This document shows positions 44,689-53,281 of a stretch of 64,000 nt of DNA, in pieces. The stretch covers positions 1,674,001 to 1,738,000 of the forward strand of contig CP136508.1 in NCBI GenBank assembly GCA_008011715.2, written 5' to 3'. Every line of letters begins with the position of its first letter. Position 1 is the first letter of the stretch. The stretch comes from [Empedobacter] haloabium (lineage in GTDB: Bacteria > Pseudomonadota > Gammaproteobacteria > Burkholderiales > Burkholderiaceae_D). A program made the translations under genes and the position numbers. The notes beneath the pieces were generated by a model. It worked only from the letters and a program-made list of their open reading frames with translations. It was not told where the DNA came from and ran no database searches.

Positions 44689-47600
44689 ATGACGGTCAAG
44701 ATCAGCGGTCCCATCTTCTTTGGCAGCATGATCGACGAGGAACAGATCGGCACGGACGGCAACGACATCTTCGTTGGCGGATTCGGTGTCGATGGCGCCG
44801 GCGATGCCGGCAACGACACCATTCGCGCCGGCGCTGGCGACGACCTGCTCTTCGCTGCCGAAGGGGCCGATCTGCTCGACGGCGGCAGCGGCATCGACGA
44901 AGCCGACTATTCCGGCGTCGCCAGTGGGGTCACGGTCAGCCTGGCGAGCGGCAGCGCCTTCGACGGCGCTGCCACGGATACGCTGGCCGGCATCGAAAAC
45001 GTCAGCGGCTCCGCGTTCGGCGACGCGCTGACGGGCGACGCCGGCTTTAATATCCTGACCGGCAACGGCGGCGACGACACACTGGACGGCGGCGCCGGCT
45101 TCGACATGGTTTCCTACCGCAACGCGGCGGGCGGCGTCAGCGTCAACCTGGCGCTGGGCACGTCCGGCGGTGCCGATGGCGCCGACTGGCTGTTCAACTT
45201 CGAAGGCGTGCAGGGTTCGCGCTTCGGTGACCTGCTGACGGGCGACGCCGGCGGTAACCTGCTCGACGGCCAGGCCGGCAACGACACGCTGACCGGCGGC
45301 GCGGGCAACGACACCCTGGCCGGCGGCAGCGGCGACGACACGGCCGTGTTCAGCGGCCTGCTGTCGGAGTACACGATCGCGACGGGCAGCGACGGCCGCG
45401 TCACCGTGACCGACCTGCGCAGCGGCCGCGACGGCACCGACATGCTGTTCGGTATCAGCCATCTGAAATTCGCCGACCAGACCCTGAACCTGACCCAGGT
45501 CGACCGCGAAGTGGCGTCGCTGGGCACGGCCACGGCGGGCGCCAGCGTCGCCAACCTGCTGGACGGCTCCTACGTGGTGGCCTACACGGCGACGGACGGC
45601 AGCGGCGACGGCATCTGGTTCCGCAAATTCGGCGTCGACGGCGTGGCCATCGACGGCGCCGCCGCGGCCATCAACGGCGCGACGGCGGGCGCACAGCGCG
45701 CTCCCGCGCTGGCCGGCCTGTACGACGGCGGCTGGGTGGCCGTCTACCAGAGCGCGACGGCCAACGGCTGGGACATCGTGCTGCAGCGCTTCAATGCCGA
45801 CGGCAGCCGCGCCGGCGCCGAGCAGGTGCTGGGCAGTGCCGACGACCAGGTCCAGCCGGCGGTGGCGGTGACACCGGACCGCGGCTTCGTGGTCACGTGG
45901 CACGGCAAGGCGGCGGACGGCACGCAGGACGTGTTCGCGCAAAAATTCGACGGTGCCGGCCAGGCGATGGGCAGCGCGTTCACGGTCAACACGACCGTGG
46001 CGGGCGACCAGTCCGGCGCGGCGGTGGCGGAGCAGGAAAACGGTTATCTGCTGGCATGGCAGTCCGTCAACGGCAGCAGCAATGGCGTGATGGTGCAGTC
46101 GTTCCGCTGGGATGGCGAACGCGCCGGCACCGAACTGAAACTGGCAAGCACCGGCGTGGTGGGCAACGTCGAGGCGGCGTCCCTGTACAGCCCGGGCGCC
46201 GGTGCCGTCAACGGTGCCGTGGTCAGCTGGATCCAGGACGACGGCAACGCCGCGACGCCGGACGACACCGTGATGTTCCAGCGCTTCAATGCGGACGGCA
46301 ACGCCGTCGGCGCCGCCGTGGCGGTCGCCAGCGCGGGCTTCCAGCAGGCCCAGTCCGTCACGGGCCTGGCCGACGGCAGCTTCCTGGTTGCCTGGGACAG
46401 CCTGGCCAGCGACGGCACCTCCACCGTCATGGCGCGCCATTACCTGGCCAGCGGCGCGCCCGCCGGCGCGGCGTTCCAGGTCAGCCAGAGCCCCGTGCAG
46501 GGTCGCGCCACGGTGACCGGCCTGGTCGAGACGGCCGGCGGCAACGTGGCAGTGAGCTGGACCGTCAAGGCGGCCGACGGCAGCGCGCGCGTCCATCAAC
46601 AAGTGATCGGCTACGACGGCGGCGCCGAATTCGTCGCTGCCGCCAGCACGGGCACGGCGCCGGCCGCGCCCAGCCTGGAACTGGCGCAGACCGACGACGC
46701 CGTGAGCAGCGGCCGCGGCGACAGCGGGAGCGGCGAGACCTTGCTGGTCAGCGGCACGGCCGATGCCGGTGCCCTGATCACGCTGTATGACGCCGGTGTC
46801 GTGGTGGGCACGGCCACGGCGGACGGCAACGGCCGCTGGTCGAAGCAACTGGCCGATGTCGATCCCGGCAATCACGCTTTCACGGCCACGGCGACCGATG
46901 CGCTGGGGCAGGTCAGTCCCGCCAGCCTGCCGGTCTCGGTAACGGTCGCTGCCGATGACAGCAGTGCCGTCACCCCGGTACCGGTGCCGCCGCCCGCACC
47001 GGCACCTGCGCCGGCACCTGCGCCGGCACCAGCACCAGCACCAGCACCGGCACCTGCGCCGGCACCGGCACCGGCACCTGCACCAGCACCGGCACCGGCA
47101 CCAGCACCAGCACCAGCACCAGCACCAGCACCAGCGCCGGCGCCGGCGCCAAGCAACCCCAGCAGCGGCAACCTGCCGACCGTGCCGGACAAGCTGCCCA
47201 ACGGTGGCAACAGCGGCGATCGCGTCACGCTGTCGCTGGGCGCATCGGCCGCCTACGATGGTGGCGCCGGCCTCGACACGGCCGCGGTCGCCGCCCGGCA
47301 CGAGAAGTTCACGCTGGCCAAGACAGGCGACACGTGGCAAGTGACGGACACCACCACCGGCAAGGTCAGCGCGCTGACGAATGTGGAGCGGCTGGCGTTT
47401 GCCGACGTGACGGTGGCGCTGGATACGAACGGCGTGGCCGGGCAGGCCTACCGCCTGTACCAGGCCGCGTTCGACCGCGCGCCGGACCTGCCGGGCCTGG
47501 GCCATTGGATCGGCAAGCTGGACCAGGGCGCAACGCTGGTCAGCGTCGCCCAGGCCTTCCTGGCGTCGCCGGAGTTCACCCGCCTGATGGGCACGACCGC

Positions 47601-48423
47601 GCCGACGGACGAGGCGTTCGTGACGGCGATGTACCGCAACGTGCTGCATCGCACGCCGGATGCGGAAGGCAAGCAGTTCTGGCTGGACAAGCTGAAGGCC
47701 GGGGTGTCGCGCGAGGTGGTGCTGACGGGCTTCTCGGAATCGGCCGAGAACCAGGCGGCTGTCGCGGACGACACGGCCGCTGGCATCGCCTACGTGCCGG
47801 ACGTGACCACCAGCGCGGGCACGGCCGGCAACGACCGGGTCACGCTGTCGACTGCGGCACCCGTCAAGTTCGACGGCGGCAGCGGCCGTGACACGGCCGT
47901 GATCGGTGCCGAGCATGCCAGCTTCGCGCTGAAGAAGTCGGGCAGCGGCTGGGACATGGTGGACGCCGCGACCGGCAGCGTCAGCACGCTGACGAACGTG
48001 GAGCGACTGGCGTTCGCCGACGTGACGGTGGCGCTCGACGTCGACGGTGTCGCGGGACAGGCGTTCCGCCTGTACCAGGCGGCCTTCGACCGGGCGCCGG
48101 ACCTGGCTGGCCTGGGCCTGTACATCGGCAAGCTCGACCAGGGAGCCTCCCTGGCCAGCGTGGCACGGGCCTTCATCGCCTCGCCGGAGTTCACCACGCT
48201 GATGGGCAGCGCCGCGCCAAGCGACGAGGCCTTCGTCGCCGCGATGTACCACAACGTGCTGCACCGCGACCCGGATGCGGCCGGCCTGCAGTACTGGCTC
48301 GGCAAGCTGCATGACGGCATGGCCCGCGAAGTGGTGCTGACGGGCTTCTCGGAATCGGCCGAGAACCAGGCCGCGCTGGTCGGCGTCACCGCGCAAGGCA
48401 TCGAGTACATCCCGTTCGGGTGA
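44689..48423 (+). CDS. RTX secreted protein: RTX repeats, predicted 7-bladed propeller, Ig-like domain and two DUF4214 modules
   Basis: A 1244-residue protein without a Sec signal, probably exported by type I secretion. Residues ~20-260 hold calcium-binding GGxGxDxxx-type repeats (GTDGNDIFVGG, GAGDDLLFAAEGADLLDGG). Residues ~270-655 hold seven consecutive ~50-residue units, each with a DGxxxVxW/Y core and ending FxxDG, a pattern expected for a beta-propeller. An Ig-like domain follows (~658-757), then a Pro/Ala linker (~765-821) and two DUF4214 modules (~899-1025 and ~1104-1230), each preceded by a short strand-rich segment. DUF4214 occurs in bacterial surface-layer and exported proteins. The ATG at 44689 has GGAG upstream. 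No secretion genes adjoin it. Confidence 0.88.
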   Translation: MTVKISGPIFFGSMIDEEQIGTDGNDIFVGGFGVDGAGDAGNDTIRAGAGDDLLFAAEGADLLDGGSGIDEADYSGVASGVTVSLASGSAFDGAATDTLAGIENVSGSAFGDALTGDAGFNILTGNGGDDTLDGGAGFDMVSYRNAAGGVSVNLALGTSGGADGADWLFNFEGVQGSRFGDLLTGDAGGNLLDGQAGNDTLTGGAGNDTLAGGSGDDTAVFSGLLSEYTIATGSDGRVTVTDLRSGRDGTDMLFGISHLKFADQTLNLTQVDREVASLGTATAGASVANLLDGSYVVAYTATDGSGDGIWFRKFGVDGVAIDGAAAAINGATAGAQRAPALAGLYDGGWVAVYQSATANGWDIVLQRFNADGSRAGAEQVLGSADDQVQPAVAVTPDRGFVVTWHGKAADGTQDVFAQKFDGAGQAMGSAFTVNTTVAGDQSGAAVAEQENGYLLAWQSVNGSSNGVMVQSFRWDGERAGTELKLASTGVVGNVEAASLYSPGAGAVNGAVVSWIQDDGNAATPDDTVMFQRFNADGNAVGAAVAVASAGFQQAQSVTGLADGSFLVAWDSLASDGTSTVMARHYLASGAPAGAAFQVSQSPVQGRATVTGLVETAGGNVAVSWTVKAADGSARVHQQVIGYDGGAEFVAAASTGTAPAAPSLELAQTDDAVSSGRGDSGSGETLLVSGTADAGALITLYDAGVVVGTATADGNGRWSKQLADVDPGNHAFTATATDALGQVSPASLPVSVTVAADDSSAVTPVPVPPPAPAPAPAPAPAPAPAPAPAPAPAPAPAPAPAPAPAPAPAPAPAPAPAPAPAPSNPSSGNLPTVPDKLPNGGNSGDRVTLSLGASAAYDGGAGLDTAAVAARHEKFTLAKTGDTWQVTDTTTGKVSALTNVERLAFADVTVALDTNGVAGQAYRLYQAAFDRAPDLPGLGHWIGKLDQGATLVSVAQAFLASPEFTRLMGTTAPTDEAFVTAMYRNVLHRTPDAEGKQFWLDKLKAGVSREVVLTGFSESAENQAAVADDTAAGIAYVPDVTTSAGTAGNDRVTLSTAAPVKFDGGSGRDTAVIGAEHASFALKKSGSGWDMVDAATGSVSTLTNVERLAFADVTVALDVDGVAGQAFRLYQAAFDRAPDLAGLGLYIGKLDQGASLASVARAFIASPEFTTLMGSAAPSDEAFVAAMYHNVLHRDPDAAGLQYWLGKLHDGMAREVVLTGFSESAENQAALVGVTAQGIEYIPFG
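46982..47152 (+). repeat. Minisatellite coding the Pro/Ala linker of the RTX protein
   Basis: About 170 bases made of six-base GCACCG / GCACCA / GCGCCG / GCACCT variants coding alternating Ala-Pro. Larger blocks repeat within it. It is in frame throughout, so expansions and contractions by multiples of six would change only linker length. Confidence 0.9.
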
Positions 48424-48477
48424 TACGGGCGACGACGGGCACCCGGCGTTGGCTGGGGGCCCGTCACCGCAGGTTGC

Positions 48478-48984
48478 TCACCGCAGCGCCAGTCGGCATG
48501 CCTGCAGGCAGCGCAGCACCCGTCCCAGCAGCAAGCCATTCAACAGGCCCAGCGCCATGCCGGCCGTCATCGCGAACAGCGCGTGGTCTTGCCAGGCCGG
48601 CGCCATGGCGGCCACGACGGCCAGCGCATAGCGGCCGCAGAACACCCCCAGCATCGACACCAGCGGCAGCCAGCTGCCGCGCTGCGTGACCGTGCCGGCC
48701 GCCCGGTCGACGGCGACGATGGCCTGTGCGCCCAACTGCCAGGCGATCGCCGCACCAACCGCCGCGCCCGCCAGCCAGGTGCTGGCCGATGCCGGCGTCA
48801 GGCCGAAGCGGCGCCCGATCTCCTGCAGCGCCAGGCCCGCCATCACGAGCGCAACGATGGCGACCGCGCGCACGGTCGTGGTGCGCTCGCGGCTGGCGGC
48901 GACGCCGCGGTTCACCAGGAAGGCCAGGATGGCCCAGACGTAGAGCGGAGTGTGGCTGACGATCTGGCTGATGGCATGTTGCAT
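48478..48984 (-). CDS. DUF6622-like integral membrane protein
   Basis: A 168-residue membrane protein that begins [20 protein letters not shown], with five or six hydrophobic segments covering most of the length ([83 protein letters not shown]). AGGAG precedes the ATG at 48984. I believe this matches the DUF6622 family; the function is unknown. It is convergent with the RTX gene and divergent from the hydroxylase operon. Confidence 0.8.
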   Translation of the reverse strand: MQHAISQIVSHTPLYVWAILAFLVNRGVAASRERTTTVRAVAIVALVMAGLALQEIGRRFGLTPASASTWLAGAAVGAAIAWQLGAQAIVAVDRAAGTVTQRGSWLPLVSMLGVFCGRYALAVVAAMAPAWQDHALFAMTAGMALGLLNGLLLGRVLRCLQACRLALR

Positions 48985-49191
48985 GTTGTTCTCCTGGTTG
49001 TCGATGGCGCCATGATGCCGGGCCGGACCGGGGCGGGCCAGCCGCTTGCGACGAAACCGGGGCCGGGCGGCGCGAAACGGTCCGGCACGGCGGCAAGACC
49101 GCCATTCGGGAGAGCCGGCGCTGTCCTGTCCAGCATGGCGACAATGACAAGGCGATTCTTTTATAGTTGGTCGACCTATGAAAGGAGCGTC

Positions 49192-49644
49192 ATGCCTACC
49201 CTGAACATCAACGGCACCGATACCGCGCTGGACGTGCCGGACGACATGCCCATCCTGTGGGCACTGCGCGACGTGGCCGGCCTGACCGGCACCAAGTTCG
49301 GCTGCGGCGTCGCCCTGTGCGGCGCCTGCACCGTGCACCTGGACGGCCAGCCGGTCCGCTCCTGCGTCACGCCCGTCTCGGCCGCCGCCGGCAAGAAGAT
49401 CGTCACTATCGAGGCCGTCGGCCAGGACCCCGTCGGCGCCAGGGTGCAGGACGCCTGGCGCCAGATCGACGTGGTGCAGTGCGGCTACTGCCAGTCGGGC
49501 CAGATCATGGCCGCCACCGCGCTGCTGCGCGCCACGCCGAAGCCGAGCGATGCGGACATCGACAACGCCATGTCGGGCAATATCTGCCGCTGCGGCACCT
49601 ACGGGCGCATCCGCGCCGCCATCAAGATCGCGGCCGCGAAATAA
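49192..49644 (+). CDS. (2Fe-2S) subunit of a molybdenum hydroxylase (IorA-like)
   Basis: A 150-residue electron-transfer subunit of the xanthine dehydrogenase family. The plant-type 2Fe-2S site is [16 protein letters not shown] plus RSC. The second cluster, in the helical domain, uses QCGYCQSGQ and [17 protein letters not shown] precedes the ATG at 49192. It resembles the small subunit of isoquinoline 1-oxidoreductase, a two-subunit enzyme lacking the FAD subunit, and the next gene is the matching large subunit nine bases downstream. Confidence 0.94.
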   Translation: MPTLNINGTDTALDVPDDMPILWALRDVAGLTGTKFGCGVALCGACTVHLDGQPVRSCVTPVSAAAGKKIVTIEAVGQDPVGARVQDAWRQIDVVQCGYCQSGQIMAATALLRATPKPSDADIDNAMSGNICRCGTYGRIRAAIKIAAAK

Positions 49645-49653
49645 GGAGACGCC

Positions 49654-51897
49654 ATGGGTTATATGAAAGACGTGGACGGCATGACGTCGGCGGCGCGCCG
49701 CCGCTTCCTGCGCGTGGGCGCGGCCGCGGGCGGCGGCCTGTTGGTGAGCTTCCTGCTGCCCGGCTGCGAGCGCAAGGAATCGGATCGCAAGGAGCCGCCG
49801 TCCGAGAAGGCCGTCGGCCAGGCCGCCACCGCGGTCTCGGACCGGGCGCCGGGCCTGGCGCCGAACGCCTTCATCCGCATCGGCCGCGATGGCCTCGTCA
49901 CCCTGGTCATGCACAAGGTCGAGATGGGGCAGGGCACCTACACGGCGATCCCGATGCTGATCGCCGAGGAGCTGGGCGTGGACCTGGCCAAGGTGAAGCT
50001 GGAGCATGCGCCGGCGGACAACAACCTGTACAGCGATCCGCTGCTGGGCGGCCAGGTCACGGGCGGCTCCACCTCGGTGCGCGGCGCCTGGAAGCCACTG
50101 CGCGAGGCGGGTGCGGCCGCGCGCCACGTGCTGATACAGGCCGCGGCGCAGCAGTGGAACGTGGCGCCGGAACAGCTGGCGGTGGCCAACGGCGCGGTCA
50201 CGCATGCCGCCACCCGGCGCACCGCCCATTTCGGCGAGCTGGTGGACGCGGCGGCAAAGCTGCCGGCGCCCAGGACGGTGGCGTTGAAGGACCCGGCCAC
50301 CTACACCCTGATCGGCAAGAAGCACGCCCGGCTCGACTCGCCGCCGAAGCTGGACGGCAGCGCGCTGTTCGGCATCGACGCCAAACTGCCCGGGATGGCG
50401 ATCGCCACGGTGGCGGCGGCGCCGGTGGTTGGCGGCAAGCTGAGAAGCGTGGACGAGCAGAAGGCGCTGGCCGTCAAGGGCGTGCGCCAGGTGCTGAAGA
50501 TCGACAATGCGGTGGCCATCGTGGCCGACCATATGTGGGCCGCCAGGCAGGGCCTGGCGGCGGCCGCGCCGCAATGGGACGACGGCGAGCACGCCAACCT
50601 GTCGACGGCGTCGATCGTCACCGAGATGATGAACGCGTCGCGCAAGACCGGCGCCGTCGCCACCGACAAGGGCGATGCGCTGAAGGCATTGGGCAAGGGA
50701 GGCGGGCGCAAGATCGAGGCGGTGTACGAGATGCCATTCCTGGCGCATGCGACGATGGAGCCGATGAACTGCCTGGTCGACCTGCGCGCGGATGGCTGCG
50801 ACCTGTATTGCGGCACCCAGGTGCCCAGCCTGGCGCAGGGCGCGGCGGCGCAACTGACCGGGCTGCCGCTGGAGCAGGTCAGGGTGCACAACTTCTACCT
50901 GGGCGGCGGCTTCGGCCGCCGGCTGGAAGTCGATTACGTGACGCAGGCGGTGGCCTTCGCCAAACTGCTGGCCAAGCCGGGGCCGGTGAAGTTCGTCTGG
51001 ACCCGCGAGGAGGACATCCAGCACGACATGTACCGGCCCTACTACATGGACCGGCTGGCCGCCCGGCTGGACGAGAAGGGCATGCCGCTGGCGTGGTTCC
51101 ACCGCGTAACGGGATCGTCCGTGATGGCGCGCTTCGCGCCGCCGGCAGTGAAGAACGGCGTCGACCCGGACGCGGTCGAGGGCGCGGCCGACCTGCAGTA
51201 TTCGATTCCGGGGCTGCGCGTGGAGTACATGCGCCACGAACCGCCGCTGCCGACGGCGTTCTGGCGCGGCGTGGGGCCGACCCACAACGTGTTCGTGGTG
51301 GAGAGCTTCATCGACGAACTGGCGCATGCCGCGAAGCAGGACCCGGTGGCGTATCGCCGCGCGCTGCTGGACAAGTCGCCGCGCCTGCTGGCGGTACTGA
51401 ACCTGGCGGCCGAGAAGGCCGGCTGGACGACGCCCATGCAAGCGGTGGCCGGCCGCAAGGTGGGCAGGGGCGTGTCGGCGCAGTTCGCGTTCGGCAGCTA
51501 CATGGCGCAGATCGCCGAGGTGTCGGTGGGGCCGGATGGCGACGTGCGGGTGCACCGGGTGGTGTGCGCGCTCGATTGCGGCCAGGCGATCAACCCGGAC
51601 GGCATCGTGGCGCAGATGGAAGGCGGCATCGTGTTCGGCCTGACGGCGGCGCTGTGGGGCGAGATCACGCTGGAGCGCGGCCGCGTCAAGCAGTCCAACT
51701 TCGGCGACTACCGCATGATGCGGATGAACGAGTCGCCGACCATCGAGGTCCACATCGTCAACAGCCGCGACGAGCCGGGCGGCATCGGCGAGCCCGGCAC
51801 GGCCGGTATCGCGCCGGCGCTGTCGAACGCCATCTTCGCCGCGACGGGGCAGCGGCTGCGCAAGCTGCCAGTGGCTTCAGTGCTCAAAAAAGCGTGA
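49654..51897 (+). CDS. Molybdopterin-binding subunit of a xanthine dehydrogenase-family enzyme (IorB-like)
   Basis: A 747-residue catalytic subunit. The N-terminus has a twin-arginine signal ([20 protein letters not shown]) followed by LPGC, so it is probably folded in the cytoplasm, exported by Tat and perhaps lipid-anchored. Cofactor segments include [31 protein letters not shown] and the C-terminal [17 protein letters not shown], whose Glu713 is the expected catalytic base. It would oxidise an N-heterocycle or aldehyde in the periplasm and pass electrons through the 2Fe-2S subunit to a cytochrome. No dedicated cytochrome or XdhC maturation gene is next to it. AAGGAG precedes the ATG. Confidence 0.93.
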   Translation: MGYMKDVDGMTSAARRRFLRVGAAAGGGLLVSFLLPGCERKESDRKEPPSEKAVGQAATAVSDRAPGLAPNAFIRIGRDGLVTLVMHKVEMGQGTYTAIPMLIAEELGVDLAKVKLEHAPADNNLYSDPLLGGQVTGGSTSVRGAWKPLREAGAAARHVLIQAAAQQWNVAPEQLAVANGAVTHAATRRTAHFGELVDAAAKLPAPRTVALKDPATYTLIGKKHARLDSPPKLDGSALFGIDAKLPGMAIATVAAAPVVGGKLRSVDEQKALAVKGVRQVLKIDNAVAIVADHMWAARQGLAAAAPQWDDGEHANLSTASIVTEMMNASRKTGAVATDKGDALKALGKGGGRKIEAVYEMPFLAHATMEPMNCLVDLRADGCDLYCGTQVPSLAQGAAAQLTGLPLEQVRVHNFYLGGGFGRRLEVDYVTQAVAFAKLLAKPGPVKFVWTREEDIQHDMYRPYYMDRLAARLDEKGMPLAWFHRVTGSSVMARFAPPAVKNGVDPDAVEGAADLQYSIPGLRVEYMRHEPPLPTAFWRGVGPTHNVFVVESFIDELAHAAKQDPVAYRRALLDKSPRLLAVLNLAAEKAGWTTPMQAVAGRKVGRGVSAQFAFGSYMAQIAEVSVGPDGDVRVHRVVCALDCGQAINPDGIVAQMEGGIVFGLTAALWGEITLERGRVKQSNFGDYRMMRMNESPTIEVHIVNSRDEPGGIGEPGTAGIAPALSNAIFAATGQRLRKLPVASVLKKA

Positions 51898-51916
51898 TGT
51901 TGGGGTCTGTCCCCGT

Positions 51917-51991
51917 GCGGGGAGCGCAGCAGGGGTTTCGAGGAGCCCCGCTCCTCGCCTGCGCAGCGGTGCCGGCCTGCTAGACGGCACC
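51917..51991. repeat. Dispersed multi-hairpin repeat, copy B
   Basis: Nearly the reverse complement of 42292-42366, including AGCGCAGCAGGGGTTTCGAG and CTCCTCGCCTGCGCAGCGGT. Its right end supplies the last codons and the TAG stop (51980-51982) of the convergent sensor kinase gene. GGGGTCTGTCCCC, related to the other repeat family, lies immediately left (51903-51915). Confidence 0.85.
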
Positions 51992-53275
51992 AAGACCCTT
52001 GCACGCTGCCGCCACCAGCGCCAGCAAGCTGTCCGGCCGCACCGGCTTGACGAGGTATTCGTCGAACCCGGCCGCCAGCGCGCGCGCACGGTCCTCCAGC
52101 TGGCCGTAGCCGGACAGCGCGATGGCGAACAGGCGCCGCCCGCGCGGCTGTTCATGTTCCTGCGCGCGCAAGCGCGCGATCACCTCCAGCCCGTCCAGTT
52201 GCGGCAGGCCGATATCGCAGATCAGCACGTCGAAGTCCTCCGCCAGCGCCAGCGCCAGGCCTCCGCGGCCGTCGTAGGCGGCCGTGACCGCATACTGGTC
52301 CAGCATCAGGAAGCTTTTCAGCGTGTCGCACACGTCCACGTTGTCCTCGATCAGCAGCACCCGGGAGGCGCCATGCGCGAGGCTCTCGACCGTGGGCACG
52401 GCGGCCGGTGCCGCGCCGGCCGCGCCGGCCGGCAGCTCGAGCGTGAAACGGCTGCCCAGCCCGACACCGTCGCTGTACGCCTGCACCGTGCCGCCATGCA
52501 TCTGGACGAGGTTGCGCACGACGTTCAGGCCGACGCCCAGGCCGCCCTCGGAACGCGCCAGCGAGCGCGGGCCCTGCGTGAACAGGTCGAAGATATGCGG
52601 CAGCACGGCCGGGTCGATGCCGGTGCCGTCGTCGCTGACCACCAGGCGCACGCCCAGTTCGCAGGCTTCCGAGCGCAGCGCGATGGTGCCGCCATCCTGG
52701 GTGTACTTGGAGGCGTTGCCCAGCAGGTTCGACAGCACCTGGGTCAGGCGCACCCGGTCGCCGTCCAGCGCCAGGGCGGGATCGTGCAGGGCGACACGCA
52801 GTTGCTGGCGCCGTTCGGCGATGCGCGGCTGCACCGTCTCCAAGGCCCGTTCGACGACGTCGCCCAGCGCCAGCGGCGCGATGGTCAGGTTGATCTTGCC
52901 GCTGCTGATGCGGGCCGCGTCGAGCAGGTCGTCCAGCAGGCGCGCCATGTGCTCGACCTGGCGGCTGATCACGCCGCGCAAGGCGGCCAGTTCGGGTGTC
53001 AGCTGCGGCATGCGTTCCAGCATGGCGGCCGCCATGCTGATCGGCGCCAATGGATTGCGCAGCTCGTGCGCCAGCATGGCCAGGAACTCGTTCTGGCGGC
53101 GGTTGGCGGCCTCGGCCTCGTCCTGCAGGCTTTGCGCGTTGACCGTGGCCATGACGAGGTGGGCGTTGGCCTCGCGCAGCTGGGCGTTCTCGGAACGGGC
53201 CTCGACCAGCGCGGCGCGCAATTGCGCTTCGCGCAGCGTCGCGTCGTCGGTATCCGGCTGATCGAGGTCCGCCAT
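51980..53275 (-). CDS. Cytosolic sensor histidine kinase with receiver (KaiC-operon kinase)
   Basis: A 431-residue hybrid kinase without membrane segments. Residues ~10-55 are a coiled coil. The phospho-His is in FLAMLAHELRNPLAPISMAA near residue 77. The ATPase domain has NLLGNASKYTQDGG, VSDDGTGIDPAVLPHIFDLF and SEGGLGVGLNVVR. A C-terminal receiver (~305-425) has Asp in VLICDIGLPQLDGLEV. With no sensor domain of its own, input must come from a partner. It starts six bases after the stop of the KaiC-like gene, so it is very likely a functional partner. The stop codon falls inside a dispersed repeat. Confidence 0.92.
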   Translation of the reverse strand: MADLDQPDTDDATLREAQLRAALVEARSENAQLREANAHLVMATVNAQSLQDEAEAANRRQNEFLAMLAHELRNPLAPISMAAAMLERMPQLTPELAALRGVISRQVEHMARLLDDLLDAARISSGKINLTIAPLALGDVVERALETVQPRIAERRQQLRVALHDPALALDGDRVRLTQVLSNLLGNASKYTQDGGTIALRSEACELGVRLVVSDDGTGIDPAVLPHIFDLFTQGPRSLARSEGGLGVGLNVVRNLVQMHGGTVQAYSDGVGLGSRFTLELPAGAAGAAPAAVPTVESLAHGASRVLLIEDNVDVCDTLKSFLMLDQYAVTAAYDGRGGLALALAEDFDVLICDIGLPQLDGLEVIARLRAQEHEQPRGRRLFAIALSGYGQLEDRARALAAGFDEYLVKPVRPDSLLALVAAACKGLGAV

Positions 53276-53281
53276 CGGTGC

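Noticed and set aside
46982..47152. Repeat array resembling CRISPR
   Set aside because: Units are six bases, in frame, and code Ala-Pro within a large gene; there are no spacers or cas genes.
44512..48396. Open frame of about 1290 codons on the minus strand opposite the RTX gene
   Set aside because: The translation is Arg/Val/Ala/Gly-rich without domains, and the plus strand carries clear RTX, Ig-like and DUF4214 modules.
48478..51753. Long minus-strand frame joining the DUF6622-like gene to the region opposite the molybdenum hydroxylase
   Set aside because: Only the last 168 codons, after an AGGAG and ATG at 48984, look like protein; the rest is antisense to conserved hydroxylase motifs.
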